Shown in pieces: positions 6,883 to 14,770 of a stretch of 64,000 bases of DNA. The stretch comes from Chlorobiaceae bacterium (lineage in GTDB: Bacteria; Bacteroidota; Chlorobiia; Chlorobiales; Chlorobiaceae), in assembly GCA_013334225.1 (NCBI GenBank), contig JAAXXY010000005.1:1-64000 (forward strand), written 5' to 3'. A program made the translations under genes and the position numbers. Below the pieces are notes generated by a model. It worked only from the letters and a program-made list of their open reading frames with translations. It was not told the DNA's origin and ran no database searches. Position 1 is the first letter of the stretch, and each line of letters opens with the position of its first letter.

Positions 6883-8091
6883 ATGAACTCTTATGATGCG
6901 GTGATTTCGGGAGCCGGGCCTGCGGGATGTTCGGCGGCATTGTCACTTGCCCGGAAGGGGTACCGTGTTTTGCTTCTGGACAAGGTGCGGTTTCCGAGGG
7001 AGAAGGTTTGCGGAGATGGCGTTACCGCCGCTTCGGCTGCATTGCTTGAAGAGATGGGCGTACTGGAGCTTCTCCGTCAGCGGCCGGAAAGCTTGAACTC
7101 ATTCAAAGGCGCAACGTTCGTCTCTCCCGGGGGGACGGTCGTGCAAGGCAGAATCAGGCAGATCGGCAATCTGAAAGGAAGTTCCTACGTCATTCCGAGA
7201 ACAGCACTTGACGATTGCCTCGTCTCCCGCGTCAAAGATCATGCATCCATAACATTTCTCGACAATACGAACGTCACCGGTCTCATCCTGGAGGGAGACA
7301 GCGTGCGGGGCATTACCACCTCCGCCGGGGATTTTTCAGGAAGAGTGGTCATCGCCGCCGATGGCGCCTATTCTAAGATAGCACGTCAGCTGGATCTCTT
7401 GAACCGCAATAAAAATCAGCAGGGATTCGCCATGCGGGCCTGGTTTTCGGAGGTCGAAGGGCTGAGCGATTCGATAGAGCTGTGTTACGACAAGGCTATG
7501 CTTCCGGGATATGGCTGGATCTTTCCCGCTGGAAAACAACGTGCCAATGTCGGGGTTTTTCTCATCTGCCGATTTACCGACCATAGAACTCTCAAGCGGA
7601 TGTTCGAGCGGTTTGTCAACGAATACGCCTATGCGTCAGCTAAGCTTAAGAGGGCCGTCATGGAGCCGGGAACGCTGAAAAGCTGGCCTCTGCCGTTAGG
7701 TTCCTTTCCTGGAAGACGAGGCCGCGGTAATGTACTTCTTACGGGAGATGCCGGAAGCTTTATCGATCCGATAACCGGTGAAGGTATTTACTACGCTCTG
7801 AAAAGTGGTCAGTATGCTGCAGAAGCGGTCGCACATGCTCTGAAACGCAATGATGAAGCAGGGGCGCTGAAACGTTATGAACAGCTCTGGAGAGGGGAGT
7901 TTTCGGCCCGGGTGTATTTCCCCGGATACGTTTTTCAGCATTTCATGAACAACTCCTGGTTCGTGGAAACATTCATGCGCTATACAGCCAAAAAGCAAAG
8001 CCGCGCAGACCTGTTGGCAGACGTCGTCGTTCACAACAGGAAAAGGCGTGATCTGTTCAAATTGCTGAACCCGTTTCATCAGGTTTATTAA
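6883..8091 (+). CDS. Geranylgeranyl-reductase-family FAD-dependent oxidoreductase
   Basis: 402 residues from ATG 6883 (MNSYDAVISG). A TTG 30 bases upstream would only add an unlikely leader. The N-terminal dinucleotide-binding fold is VISGAGPAGCSAALSLARKG. The family motif FPREKVCGDGVTAASAALLEEMG follows, and the second FAD motif is LLTGDAGSFIDPITGEGIYYAL. Members reduce isoprenoid double bonds (the bacteriochlorophyll tail, lipids, menaquinone) or are uncharacterised. This copy is not next to bch genes, so its substrate is open. A neighbour 1.5 kb away resembles transmembrane terpene cyclases, which makes an isoprenoid substrate plausible but unproven. Confidence 0.88.
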   Translation: MNSYDAVISGAGPAGCSAALSLARKGYRVLLLDKVRFPREKVCGDGVTAASAALLEEMGVLELLRQRPESLNSFKGATFVSPGGTVVQGRIRQIGNLKGSSYVIPRTALDDCLVSRVKDHASITFLDNTNVTGLILEGDSVRGITTSAGDFSGRVVIAADGAYSKIARQLDLLNRNKNQQGFAMRAWFSEVEGLSDSIELCYDKAMLPGYGWIFPAGKQRANVGVFLICRFTDHRTLKRMFERFVNEYAYASAKLKRAVMEPGTLKSWPLPLGSFPGRRGRGNVLLTGDAGSFIDPITGEGIYYALKSGQYAAEAVAHALKRNDEAGALKRYEQLWRGEFSARVYFPGYVFQHFMNNSWFVETFMRYTAKKQSRADLLADVVVHNRKRRDLFKLLNPFHQVY

Positions 8092-8172
8092 GGGAAAAAT
8101 TTAATGTGAAATAATTCTTCGAAAGACCGATGGATACGACCTTTTACTCCATCTTGAAAAACATCCCGGAAA

Positions 8173-8748
8173 ATGGATATGAAGCGATGTAGCTGGGCTG
8201 AATCAAGCCAGATGGAAATTGCCTATCACGATGAAGAGTGGGGCGTGCCGGTGCACGACGACTGGAAACATTTTGAAATGCTGATACTGGAAGGTGCCCA
8301 GGCCGGTTTGAGCTGGAAAACGGTGCTCCAGAAAAGGGAAGCTTATCGAAAGGCATTTCACCAGTTCGATCACGTAAAAGTCGCAAGCATGACCGATGAT
8401 GAACTCGAAGAACAACTGAAGAATCCCGGGATCGTTCGAAATCGCCTTAAAGTGTACGCCGCGAGAAAAAATGCCTTGGTTTTCCTTGACATACAGAAAG
8501 AGTTCGGCAGCTTTGACGCATATGTCCGGCAGTTCACCGAAGTCGGGCCAGTCGATGGTAAACGCATAAACATGGCCGATGTTCCTGCGAAATCAGCCGA
8601 GAGCGATGCGCTCTCCAAAGACCTCAAAAAGAGAGGGATGTCGTTCGTAGGATCGATTATTATCTACGCCTATATGCAGGCTGTCGGTCTGGTGAACGAT
8701 CATCTGGTTTCCTGCTTTCGGTATCCCGACGTGATGAAATTGCATTAA
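8173..8748 (+). CDS. tag: DNA-3-methyladenine glycosylase I
   Basis: 191 residues. The TAG family pattern is complete: RCSWAESS...IAYHDEEWGVPVHDD near the N-terminus (the Cys and His zinc ligands), FEMLILEGAQAGLSWKTVLQKREAYRKAFHQFD, and the C-terminal FVGSIIIYAYMQAVGLVNDHLVSCF supplying the second His/Cys pair. It excises 3-methyladenine from alkylated DNA. It stands alone on the plus strand. Confidence 0.95.
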   Translation: MDMKRCSWAESSQMEIAYHDEEWGVPVHDDWKHFEMLILEGAQAGLSWKTVLQKREAYRKAFHQFDHVKVASMTDDELEEQLKNPGIVRNRLKVYAARKNALVFLDIQKEFGSFDAYVRQFTEVGPVDGKRINMADVPAKSAESDALSKDLKKRGMSFVGSIIIYAYMQAVGLVNDHLVSCFRYPDVMKLH

Positions 8749-9072
8749 TCATGTTCAGGGGCGTTCTTGAACAATGTAAAGGAACAGGGTTTGCGGAGGT
8801 TTTTCAAATGAAGATCGATATTTTTAAAGATACAGCATCAATACATATTCTATGAAAACGCTCTACATCCAGGCGCGAGACTTGATGCACCGGAAACCTT
8901 TCGCCACTTGTTCGTCCGGGGAATAAAAAAAGTTCGATAGTTCGTGACGACAAGGACAATAAATTATCAGCTGAAGTCTCATTCCGGCACACTGTCAGGG
9001 CTCGATGATCTTTCGAAACTGCCGGCATGAACAACGGTCATTACAAAACAGCATGGATAAATCTCGTATGAT
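8749..9072. other. Intergenic region with one copy of a degenerate repeat
   Basis: No gene is supported in these 324 bases. 8872-8923 is related to 9569-9627 (see the repeat entries). Confidence 0.5.
8872..8923 (+). repeat. Degenerate ~55-bp repeat, copy 1
   Basis: GGCGCGAGACTTGATGCACC ... GTCCGGGGAAT. It matches 9569-9627 at both edges (CTTGAYGCACCGG.AAC and TCCGGGGAAT) with a variable centre. Confidence 0.5.
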
Positions 9073-9534
9073 ATGACAAACAGGAAAGCTCACCTTTCAG
9101 CGCTTTTCGTTGCTTTTTTGACGGTGGGATGTATTGCCGGTTCGCTGCAAGCTTCTCCAGTTCAGGGCAAAATCAGAAATGTCCATACTCCGCAACTGGG
9201 CAGTATGGAGCGCAAGGAGATTGTCGATGTCATGCGCATGAAGATAAAAGAGCTGCATGAACTCGATGTGATTTTTATCGTGAAGAGCATGAATGTCAGT
9301 CGGGGATGGGCATGGGTGCATACCTTGCCGCGCTCAAAGGATGGCCGCGGCTCGTACGAAGATTTTTACGCTCTGCTGCACAAGGTAAAGGGCCGGTGGA
9401 AGATAGCCGAAATACCCTGTACCGAAACAGACAATCCGGAATGTCTGGATAACCCCGATTATTTCAGAAAACTTGTCCGTCGTTTTCCGGGTATGCCTTC
9501 GTCTATTTTTCCAAAGGAGACTCCCGTTCGCTGA
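9073..9534 (+). CDS. Exported hypothetical protein
   Basis: 153 residues. The N-terminus has a signal-peptide-like stretch (HLSALFVAFLTVGCIAGSLQA). A cysteine at 20 is not in a classic lipobox, so cleavage after LQA is more likely than lipidation. The mature part has no recognised domain. The middle (IVKSMNVSRGWAWVHTLPRSKDGRG, then YALLHKVKGRWKIAEIP) has the look of small NTF2-like or secreted proteins in which a lysine-rich strand is followed by a 'W.V.E' strand. The gene is bracketed by the two copies of the ~55-bp repeat. Confidence 0.6.
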   Translation: MTNRKAHLSALFVAFLTVGCIAGSLQASPVQGKIRNVHTPQLGSMERKEIVDVMRMKIKELHELDVIFIVKSMNVSRGWAWVHTLPRSKDGRGSYEDFYALLHKVKGRWKIAEIPCTETDNPECLDNPDYFRKLVRRFPGMPSSIFPKETPVR

Positions 9535-9568
9535 GGTTCATTTTTTTGCCAGAGGAAAGATACCGTTG

Positions 9569-9627
9569 GCGCGGGGAGCGGGCTTGACGCACCGGGAACA
9601 TCTCAATCGCGTGATAGTCCGGGGAAT
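9569..9627 (+). repeat. Degenerate ~55-bp repeat, copy 2
   Basis: GGCGCGGGGAGCGGGCTTGA, then CGCACCGGGAAC and GTCCGGGGAAT; see copy 1 at 8872-8923. Both lie downstream of a plus-strand gene. Confidence 0.5.
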
Positions 9628-9660
9628 CTGAAAAGAATCAATCTTCAGGAGAGCTGACCC

Positions 9661-10335
9661 GTGAAGAGCATAACACTGCATGATATTCTTTTTCTTTCGA
9701 GCGGAGTATTCTGGTCGATAGTCTATCTCGACGCCATTCGCATAGGCTTCCGTGACCGCCTCTGTCCTTTCCCGCTTTGGGCGCTTGCGCTGAATATAGC
9801 CTGGGAGCTGCTGCAGGCGATTCTCGAATACCGGGATGCCGGACTTGTGCTGCAGGTTCCGGTATCCGCCACCTGGTTCCTGCTCGACCTTTTCATTCTC
9901 GCCTCATGGTTCAGATTCGGAAAGAATGACTTTCCCTCAACGCTTCCCGGGTCATGGTTCTTTCCATGGACATTTCTTGTCCTCTGCAGCGCCTTTGCCA
10001 TCCAATACGGTTTTCTAAGGGAATTCGGCCTCTACCCCGGTCGGGCCTATGCTGCTTTTCTGCAGAACCTTCTCATGTCGCTTCTTTTTATCGGTATGCT
10101 GGTAAAACGCAACTCCGGCAGGGGGCAATCCATGCTGATAGCGATTTGTAAATGGCTCGGGACGCTATGCCCGACAATTCTTTTCGGAACGCTCGGGGGA
10201 ACGAAAGAAACCATCGCCCCTAACCGCTTCATCCTTGTGATTGGGCTGCTGTGCTCGCTGTTCGATATTGTTTATGTCGTTCTGCTGAAAAGGGCCATCG
10301 CTCATGAACAGCAACCAGTCCGGTTACAAGGATGA
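9661..10335 (+). CDS. Seven-helix membrane protein resembling transmembrane terpene cyclases (Pyr4/PaxB type)
   Basis: 224 residues from a GTG with a good ribosome binding site (CAGGAGAGC). Hydropathy suggests about seven helices. The segment ALALNIAWELLQAILEY carries the N-[IV]-[AS]-W-E motif that holds the catalytic glutamate in Pyr4/AdrI/PaxB-like cyclases. The last helix has LLCSLFDIVYVVLLKR, where those enzymes have an essential Asp in a D-x-x-Y context. Size and topology also fit. These enzymes cyclise prenyl epoxides without a soluble active site. Bacterial relatives exist but are poorly known. No epoxidase or prenyltransferase sits next to it, so substrate and even activity are inference. 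Confidence 0.5.
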   Translation: MKSITLHDILFLSSGVFWSIVYLDAIRIGFRDRLCPFPLWALALNIAWELLQAILEYRDAGLVLQVPVSATWFLLDLFILASWFRFGKNDFPSTLPGSWFFPWTFLVLCSAFAIQYGFLREFGLYPGRAYAAFLQNLLMSLLFIGMLVKRNSGRGQSMLIAICKWLGTLCPTILFGTLGGTKETIAPNRFILVIGLLCSLFDIVYVVLLKRAIAHEQQPVRLQG

Positions 10336-10342
10336 AGCGGTT
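10222..10342. repeat. 17-bp perfect inverted repeat, 87-bp loop
   Basis: AACCGCTTCATCCTTGT (10222-10238) is repeated as its exact reverse complement at 10326-10342. It spans the 3' end of the membrane-protein gene and its stop. The similarity continues weakly inward. There is no T-tract. Confidence 0.6.
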
Positions 10343-10522
10343 TGCTGTCAGCTTAACATTTAGTTGTATTGAGCTCGCATATACAGCGCCGATGAACCCT
10401 TCTTCCTCAACCTTATTTCGACTTCGGGATCTGCCGGATTGAAGATTGCAACTGTTGAACGTATATTTAAAAAGAGATACAGATTCTGCAGGATCCATCG
10501 TCAAACAAAAATCCGGAAAACC

Positions 10523-11089
10523 ATGAACGAAACCATAAACACAATCCTCAGGAGGAGAAGTGTACGCTGCTTCCGGCCTGACCCGGCAGGGCAGTCCGAA
10601 CTCGAAGCGATACTCGATGCCGGACGATATGCCCCCAGCGCAATGAACCAGCAGCCGTGGCACTTCACGGTCATAAGGAACCCCGAACTGCTGAGGAAGC
10701 TCGAAGAAAACTGTAAAACCGCGTTCCTCGAGTCGAGCGTTGAAGCCCTTCGCGAAATCGCCCGACAGGAGGGATTCTGTGTATTTTACCATGCCCCCCT
10801 GATGGTTATCATTTCAGGTGATCCGGGCGCTATTGCCGCGCAATACGACTGCACGCTCGCCATGGAGAACATGATGCTTGCCGCCACCTCACTTGGTCTT
10901 GGCAGCTGCTGGACGCATGCCGTGATGATGTTCCAGGCTACCGAAAAAGGCAAGGCCATTTTCCGGGAACTTGGCGTTGTCTTTCCGGAAGGGTACCAGC
11001 CTTACGCGGCAGCCGTTTTCGGCTGGCCTGCAGAACCTTATCCGGAAACTCCGTTGAAAAAAACGGATTGCATCACTTTTCTGGACTGA
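10523..11089 (+). CDS. Nitroreductase-family flavoprotein
   Basis: 188 residues from ATG 10523 (MNETINTILRRRSVRCF); the frame is open upstream but family homology starts here. The FMN-contact motif RRRSVRCFRPDP, AGRYAPSAMNQQPWHFTVI, DCTLAMENMMLAATSLGLGSCW and the C-terminal VFPEGYQPYAAAVFGWP are all typical. Members reduce nitroaromatics, quinones or flavins with NAD(P)H. No partner is evident. Confidence 0.9.
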   Translation: MNETINTILRRRSVRCFRPDPAGQSELEAILDAGRYAPSAMNQQPWHFTVIRNPELLRKLEENCKTAFLESSVEALREIARQEGFCVFYHAPLMVIISGDPGAIAAQYDCTLAMENMMLAATSLGLGSCWTHAVMMFQATEKGKAIFRELGVVFPEGYQPYAAAVFGWPAEPYPETPLKKTDCITFLD

Positions 11090-11239
11090 GTGCCGGTGCG
11101 TTTAAAGTCCCTTGTATGCCCGGCTTCATTCGGGGATGTGCTGGATGATACAGGAATATCAGCTTTTTCTGCTCCATGTTCCGAGGAACAGTGAGATATC
11201 GGATTTATACGTGTATTTTACTGATAAAAGTGAGGTATC

Positions 11240-12115
11240 ATGCTGCTTGACAATGAAGAATTGCTGCAGAAACTGAAGCAGGCGGCAGCCAGTTCTGACA
11301 CGGCGAAGGCTGCCGAAGAGGATTTCATCGCAACGTTTTACGGGCTTGGAGTCGAGCAGGAAGAGGCCTCCAGACTGGCCCTTTTTGTCTTTCGGCAGAT
11401 CCATACGGCGCAAAGCGCCATTCAGCTGGAAAACGATATTTTTGCACGCTATCAGGCTATAAGGATTGAGAAGAATGGGAAAAGCTTCACATTGCCGCAA
11501 GCGCTTACCGTGCAAATTTCAGGCCGTGCCGAAACGATTTTCAGTCAGGTATCAGATTGTTTCACTGACATTCAGGGCCCTGTGATCGACTACGGGGCGG
11601 GTGACTGCCAGGTAACGCAATTGCTGAAAGACAGGCTTGACCTGGATATCGAGGCAGCTGACGTTGTTGATTACAGGACACCCCGTACGACGGTGCAATT
11701 TTCCGCTATCAGGGAGGGAAAACTGGACAGGCCGGATGGGTTTTATGATGCGGCACTTCTGACAAACGTTCTTCATCATGAGAAGAATAACGCCCTTATT
11801 TTAGCTGATATCGATCGTCTTGTCACTGGAAGGATTGTGATAATCGAGACGGTTCCTGAAGGAAAGACCGATGCCGAACAGGAAGCGGATCTTGGCCGGA
11901 CCTTCCTCAACGACTGGTTTTACAACCGAACCTTTCATCCCAATGCGGGTATTCCCGTACCCGGCAGTTACGAAACGATAGATGGCTGGAAATCCCGTTT
12001 TGCCAGGACAGGGTGGATACTTTTGAAAGTTACCGACCTGGGACGCGATCAGCCTCTCATAGCGGACAGGCATGTGCTGTTTGTGCTGATGAAACCGGCG
12101 CAGACGAGCATATGA
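11240..12115 (+). CDS. Class I SAM-dependent methyltransferase-like protein
   Basis: 291 residues. An N-terminal helical region (1-100) precedes a Rossmann-type methyltransferase core. Motif I is VIDYGAGDCQVTQLL, followed by DVVDYRTPRTTVQF, motif II/III GFYDAALLTNVLHHEKN and GRIVIIETVPEG. The substrate is unknown. A GAGGT ribosome binding site precedes the ATG. The 150-base gap upstream contains no gene. Confidence 0.75.
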   Translation: MLLDNEELLQKLKQAAASSDTAKAAEEDFIATFYGLGVEQEEASRLALFVFRQIHTAQSAIQLENDIFARYQAIRIEKNGKSFTLPQALTVQISGRAETIFSQVSDCFTDIQGPVIDYGAGDCQVTQLLKDRLDLDIEAADVVDYRTPRTTVQFSAIREGKLDRPDGFYDAALLTNVLHHEKNNALILADIDRLVTGRIVIIETVPEGKTDAEQEADLGRTFLNDWFYNRTFHPNAGIPVPGSYETIDGWKSRFARTGWILLKVTDLGRDQPLIADRHVLFVLMKPAQTSI

Positions 12116-12201
12116 AAAGTCTGAACATAACGGGAATGTCCCGAAAACTGTAGTTCAGGGAACTACTGCGGTAACTTTCGGGAGATTCAGTAATAGAGAC
12201 A

Positions 12202-12253
12202 ACCCGTGCGCCGGACGTCGTTTCAATATGCGACGGTTTCGGGACGCACGGGT
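12202..12253. other. Nested inverted repeat (structured RNA or operator candidate)
   Basis: ACCCGTGCG (12202-12210) pairs with CGCACGGGT (12245-12253). Inside it CGTCG and CGACG form a second stem around TTTCAATATG. It lies between two converging genes. There is no T-tract on either side, so it is not a standard terminator. Confidence 0.5.
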
Positions 12254-12358
12254 AACTATGCTCGTATCGCTCTTTCAGGCGAATTCATTGACCTGAGTGT
12301 CAGGGTGCTCCGGCCAGTCAGTTGCTGAAATGACCGGAATCAGCGTTTCGGGCTCTCT

Positions 12359-12667
12359 TCAAAAAAAGCTTGACAGCCTTTTTTTTGCGAAAGGTTTCGT
12401 CCCCGTAAGACCGTCTCCCGGCACCGCTCCCGAACCCCCCGCAGGTGCACTGTCGGTGCGCTTGTATGATTCAAACGGAGTAAGTCTCACGCTGTTGACG
12501 GAAAGCACCTTGTTCACAACCTCTGTTTTGGCGGGTTTCGGTTTTGGACTGCTGCCGGATGGTGTTGTGCTTTGCTGTTTCGATTCGGCGGGTTTCGGTT
12601 TCGGGCTGCTGAGGACAGGGTTCCCTGGTTTTTTGTCAGTTTTGACGGGCTCCGTTGGCTGAGTCAT
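12359..12667 (-). CDS. Proline/lysine-rich hypothetical protein
   Basis: 102 residues, low complexity. The motif SSPKPKPAxxK occurs twice (about residues 20-50). The second half is unlike the first (NKVLSVNSVRLTPFESYKR) and ends in a basic KPFAKKRLSSFF. It has no signal peptide or recognised domain. The composition suggests a disordered, perhaps nucleic-acid- or membrane-associated protein. The opposite strand is also open, and the ribosome binding site is weak, so coding is plausible but not certain. Confidence 0.45.
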   Translation of the reverse strand: MTQPTEPVKTDKKPGNPVLSSPKPKPAESKQQSTTPSGSSPKPKPAKTEVVNKVLSVNSVRLTPFESYKRTDSAPAGGSGAVPGDGLTGTKPFAKKRLSSFF

Positions 12668-13127
12668 GATAATCTTGTTGATTAATGGTTCTTGTCAGAA
12701 AATCAAGGCGTACTGAGGCTGGGCTTCAAGGAAAAAGCAAGGAATAATTAATAAGGATATGAAAAAAATGGAAAAAAACTTCGGGACTTGTGACTGAAAA
12801 TGAACACGTCAGGAAAGCAACACCATTTTTCTATGATAATTATGCAGGAAATCCGTCGGGACCGGTGGCCCCTTTACCCATTCGATCCGTCTCCTTCAAA
12901 ATTCCTCACAATAGACTCAATCTGCAAAATCATTTTGATTGTCCGTGTTGTATGAATCTGTTATTCAGTCGCACAATGCCATAGCCTCATATTTTCAATA
13001 TCAGACAATGGGCGAACATGTTGACAATCTCTTGTGCAAGAGAGATGCTCAATGTTTTTCTTCTGGTTTTTTTGCCGGGCGCTTCTTAAAAAACTGAAAA
13101 AAGCTTTTTTTTCGCCCTGCAAATACT
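12668..13127. other. Intergenic region, nothing recognised
   Basis: About 460 AT-rich bases. A 12-codon open frame (ATGAAAAAAATGG start at 12758, preceded by AAGGAT) and a 64-codon plus-strand frame at 12790 are present, but neither has family support. Confidence 0.4.
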
Positions 13128-13613
13128 TCAACCCTGAACAGTTTTTGTCAGTCGCGATATATCGATACCCTTCAGCCTCAATTTGTCGAGAAACTGCCTG
13201 TAAAGGGCTTCATCGGGATAAGGTGTTCTCGACAGTATCCAGCAGCGTGTTGCCGAAGGATTGGAAACCATTGCCCATGAGTAATCATCTGCAAGTCCGA
13301 TGACCCAGTAATCGGCTTTCAGAAATCCAAAAAAGGTTACGATGAGTTTGGCGTTGCCGCTTCCCTCCACAGGTACGGCGGTCGCTTTGACTGAAACCTC
13401 TTTTCCGTTTCTCCGGCAGGAATTGCGCACCAGCACCCGGCCTCCTCCGGATTCAAGTGTATATTCCGCTTTCGTGTTGGTGCACCGGCGTTGCTGCCTG
13501 CCTGGTATGGAGGCGATTTCATACCAGGTGCCGCAGTATTTTCCTACATCGACTTGAGTAACGGTGACTGGTTTGCCGATATGCAAGCATTTTTTTAAAA
13601 AGTTTCTGAACAT
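13128..13613 (-). CDS. Lipocalin (Blc-like)
   Basis: 161 residues from ATG 13613 (MFRNFLKK); a start at 13670 would add 19 residues without homology. The lipocalin motif GKYCGTWYEIASIP comes early. It is followed by KAEYTLESGGGRVLVRNSC, GNAKLIVTFFGFLKADYWVIGL, YSWAMVSNPSATRCWILSRTP and the family's terminal L..KG.D...L. Bacterial lipocalins bind lipids or hydrophobic ligands at the outer membrane. Unlike Blc, this one has no lipoprotein signal: the start is basic (RNFLKKCLHIGKP), so it may be cytoplasmic or its true start may differ. Confidence 0.85.
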   Translation of the reverse strand: MFRNFLKKCLHIGKPVTVTQVDVGKYCGTWYEIASIPGRQQRRCTNTKAEYTLESGGGRVLVRNSCRRNGKEVSVKATAVPVEGSGNAKLIVTFFGFLKADYWVIGLADDYSWAMVSNPSATRCWILSRTPYPDEALYRQFLDKLRLKGIDISRLTKTVQG

Positions 13614-13883
13614 GGTTGAATCGGTTTCACGTTTATAAATATTGTATATCTCAATAACAGGTAGAAGCAACGGTTAAGTTTCATCTCCACCGTTTTAAGG
13701 AAATCATGAAGTCTTGACGTCATTTGTATTTTCGATGTTTTTCAATACCATTCATGCGTGAACGAACATCCTTTTATCAGGTAACCGTTAAAAAAATAAA
13801 TCCTGAAGAATGCCTTAAAAACATAACTTGCAATTGAGGGATTGCTCTGATTTAATCGAGTAACGTAAACAGTTGATTTGTCA

Positions 13884-14513
13884 ATGCAGCGGATATCGGC
13901 GGATACAGTTGTAGTGCTGGATTTCGAGACAACGGGATTGTCTCCGCAGTATGGTGACCGGGCCATCGAGATCGGGGCAGTGCTTCTGGAGCAGGGAATG
14001 ACTACCGGTCGCTTTCAGAGGCTCATGAATCCCGGTTTCAGGATCAGTCCTTTTATCGAGAGGTATACCGGTATCACCAATGCGATGCTGAAAGGTCAAC
14101 CGCGCTGTGAAGAGGTGATGGCCGAGTTTTCAGAGTTTATCGCCGGTCATAACATGGTCGCGCACAATGCGTCATTCGACAGGCATTTTCTCGATTCAGA
14201 GCTGAAGAGGGCGAACAGGGCATATGAAGGCGACTGCTGCTGCTCGCTGCTCGTGTCGAGAAGGATTTATCAGGATTCTCCCAATCATAAGCTGCAGACG
14301 CTGGTTTCACAAGTGGGTATTCCCGAGAGCGGATCGTTTCACCGGGCGCTGTCAGATGCAGAGATGACAGCACATTTGTGGATGTCGATGATCGAGAGGA
14401 TCCGTCAGCAATACAGAATAAAGGAGATTTTCTTCGACCAGCTGAGAGAACTGTCGAAAATCGACAAACTCTATACTCATCGGTATCTGACTTCCCTGGC
14501 AACGGGAGGTTAG
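13884..14513 (+). CDS. DEDDh 3'-5' exonuclease, DnaQ/PolC-epsilon type
   Basis: 209 residues from ATG 13884; a TTG two codons upstream is possible. The Exo I motif is [12 protein letters not shown] (Asp and Glu), Exo II is [14 protein letters not shown], and Exo III is [14 protein letters not shown] (the DEDDh histidine and Asp). It lacks the PHP, polymerase or helicase domains of larger relatives. It may act as a proofreading subunit or as a free-standing nuclease. Confidence 0.88.
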   Translation: MQRISADTVVVLDFETTGLSPQYGDRAIEIGAVLLEQGMTTGRFQRLMNPGFRISPFIERYTGITNAMLKGQPRCEEVMAEFSEFIAGHNMVAHNASFDRHFLDSELKRANRAYEGDCCCSLLVSRRIYQDSPNHKLQTLVSQVGIPESGSFHRALSDAEMTAHLWMSMIERIRQQYRIKEIFFDQLRELSKIDKLYTHRYLTSLATGG

Positions 14514-14770
14514 CTTGCCTTGTGTCGGTTGCATGAAATCAGTCTTGAGCAATTCACTGATTTCAAATAATCCTTTCGTATCGATCAGGATGAAGTGTTT
14601 GGTTATTACTTGAAAAGTACCAGGATTATGGTATTTTAAATTGTATCCCTGTAATACTGTAGATTCAGATCTATCCGTCATTTCTCGTGTTGCGGAAAGC
14701 CTTTCCCCTGATGCTGTTGTTGTCCATAAAGATTTCTTGAACGCAGGCAAAACCTGCGAAAAGCATTCCT

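Noticed and set aside
10658..10680. GTGGCACTTCACGG resembling a -24 element
   Set aside because: It lies inside the nitroreductase coding sequence and has no proper -12 element.
12758..12984. Short frames (12 and 64 codons) in the gap before the lipocalin gene
   Set aside because: No homology, weak starts and AT-rich sequence; probably chance.
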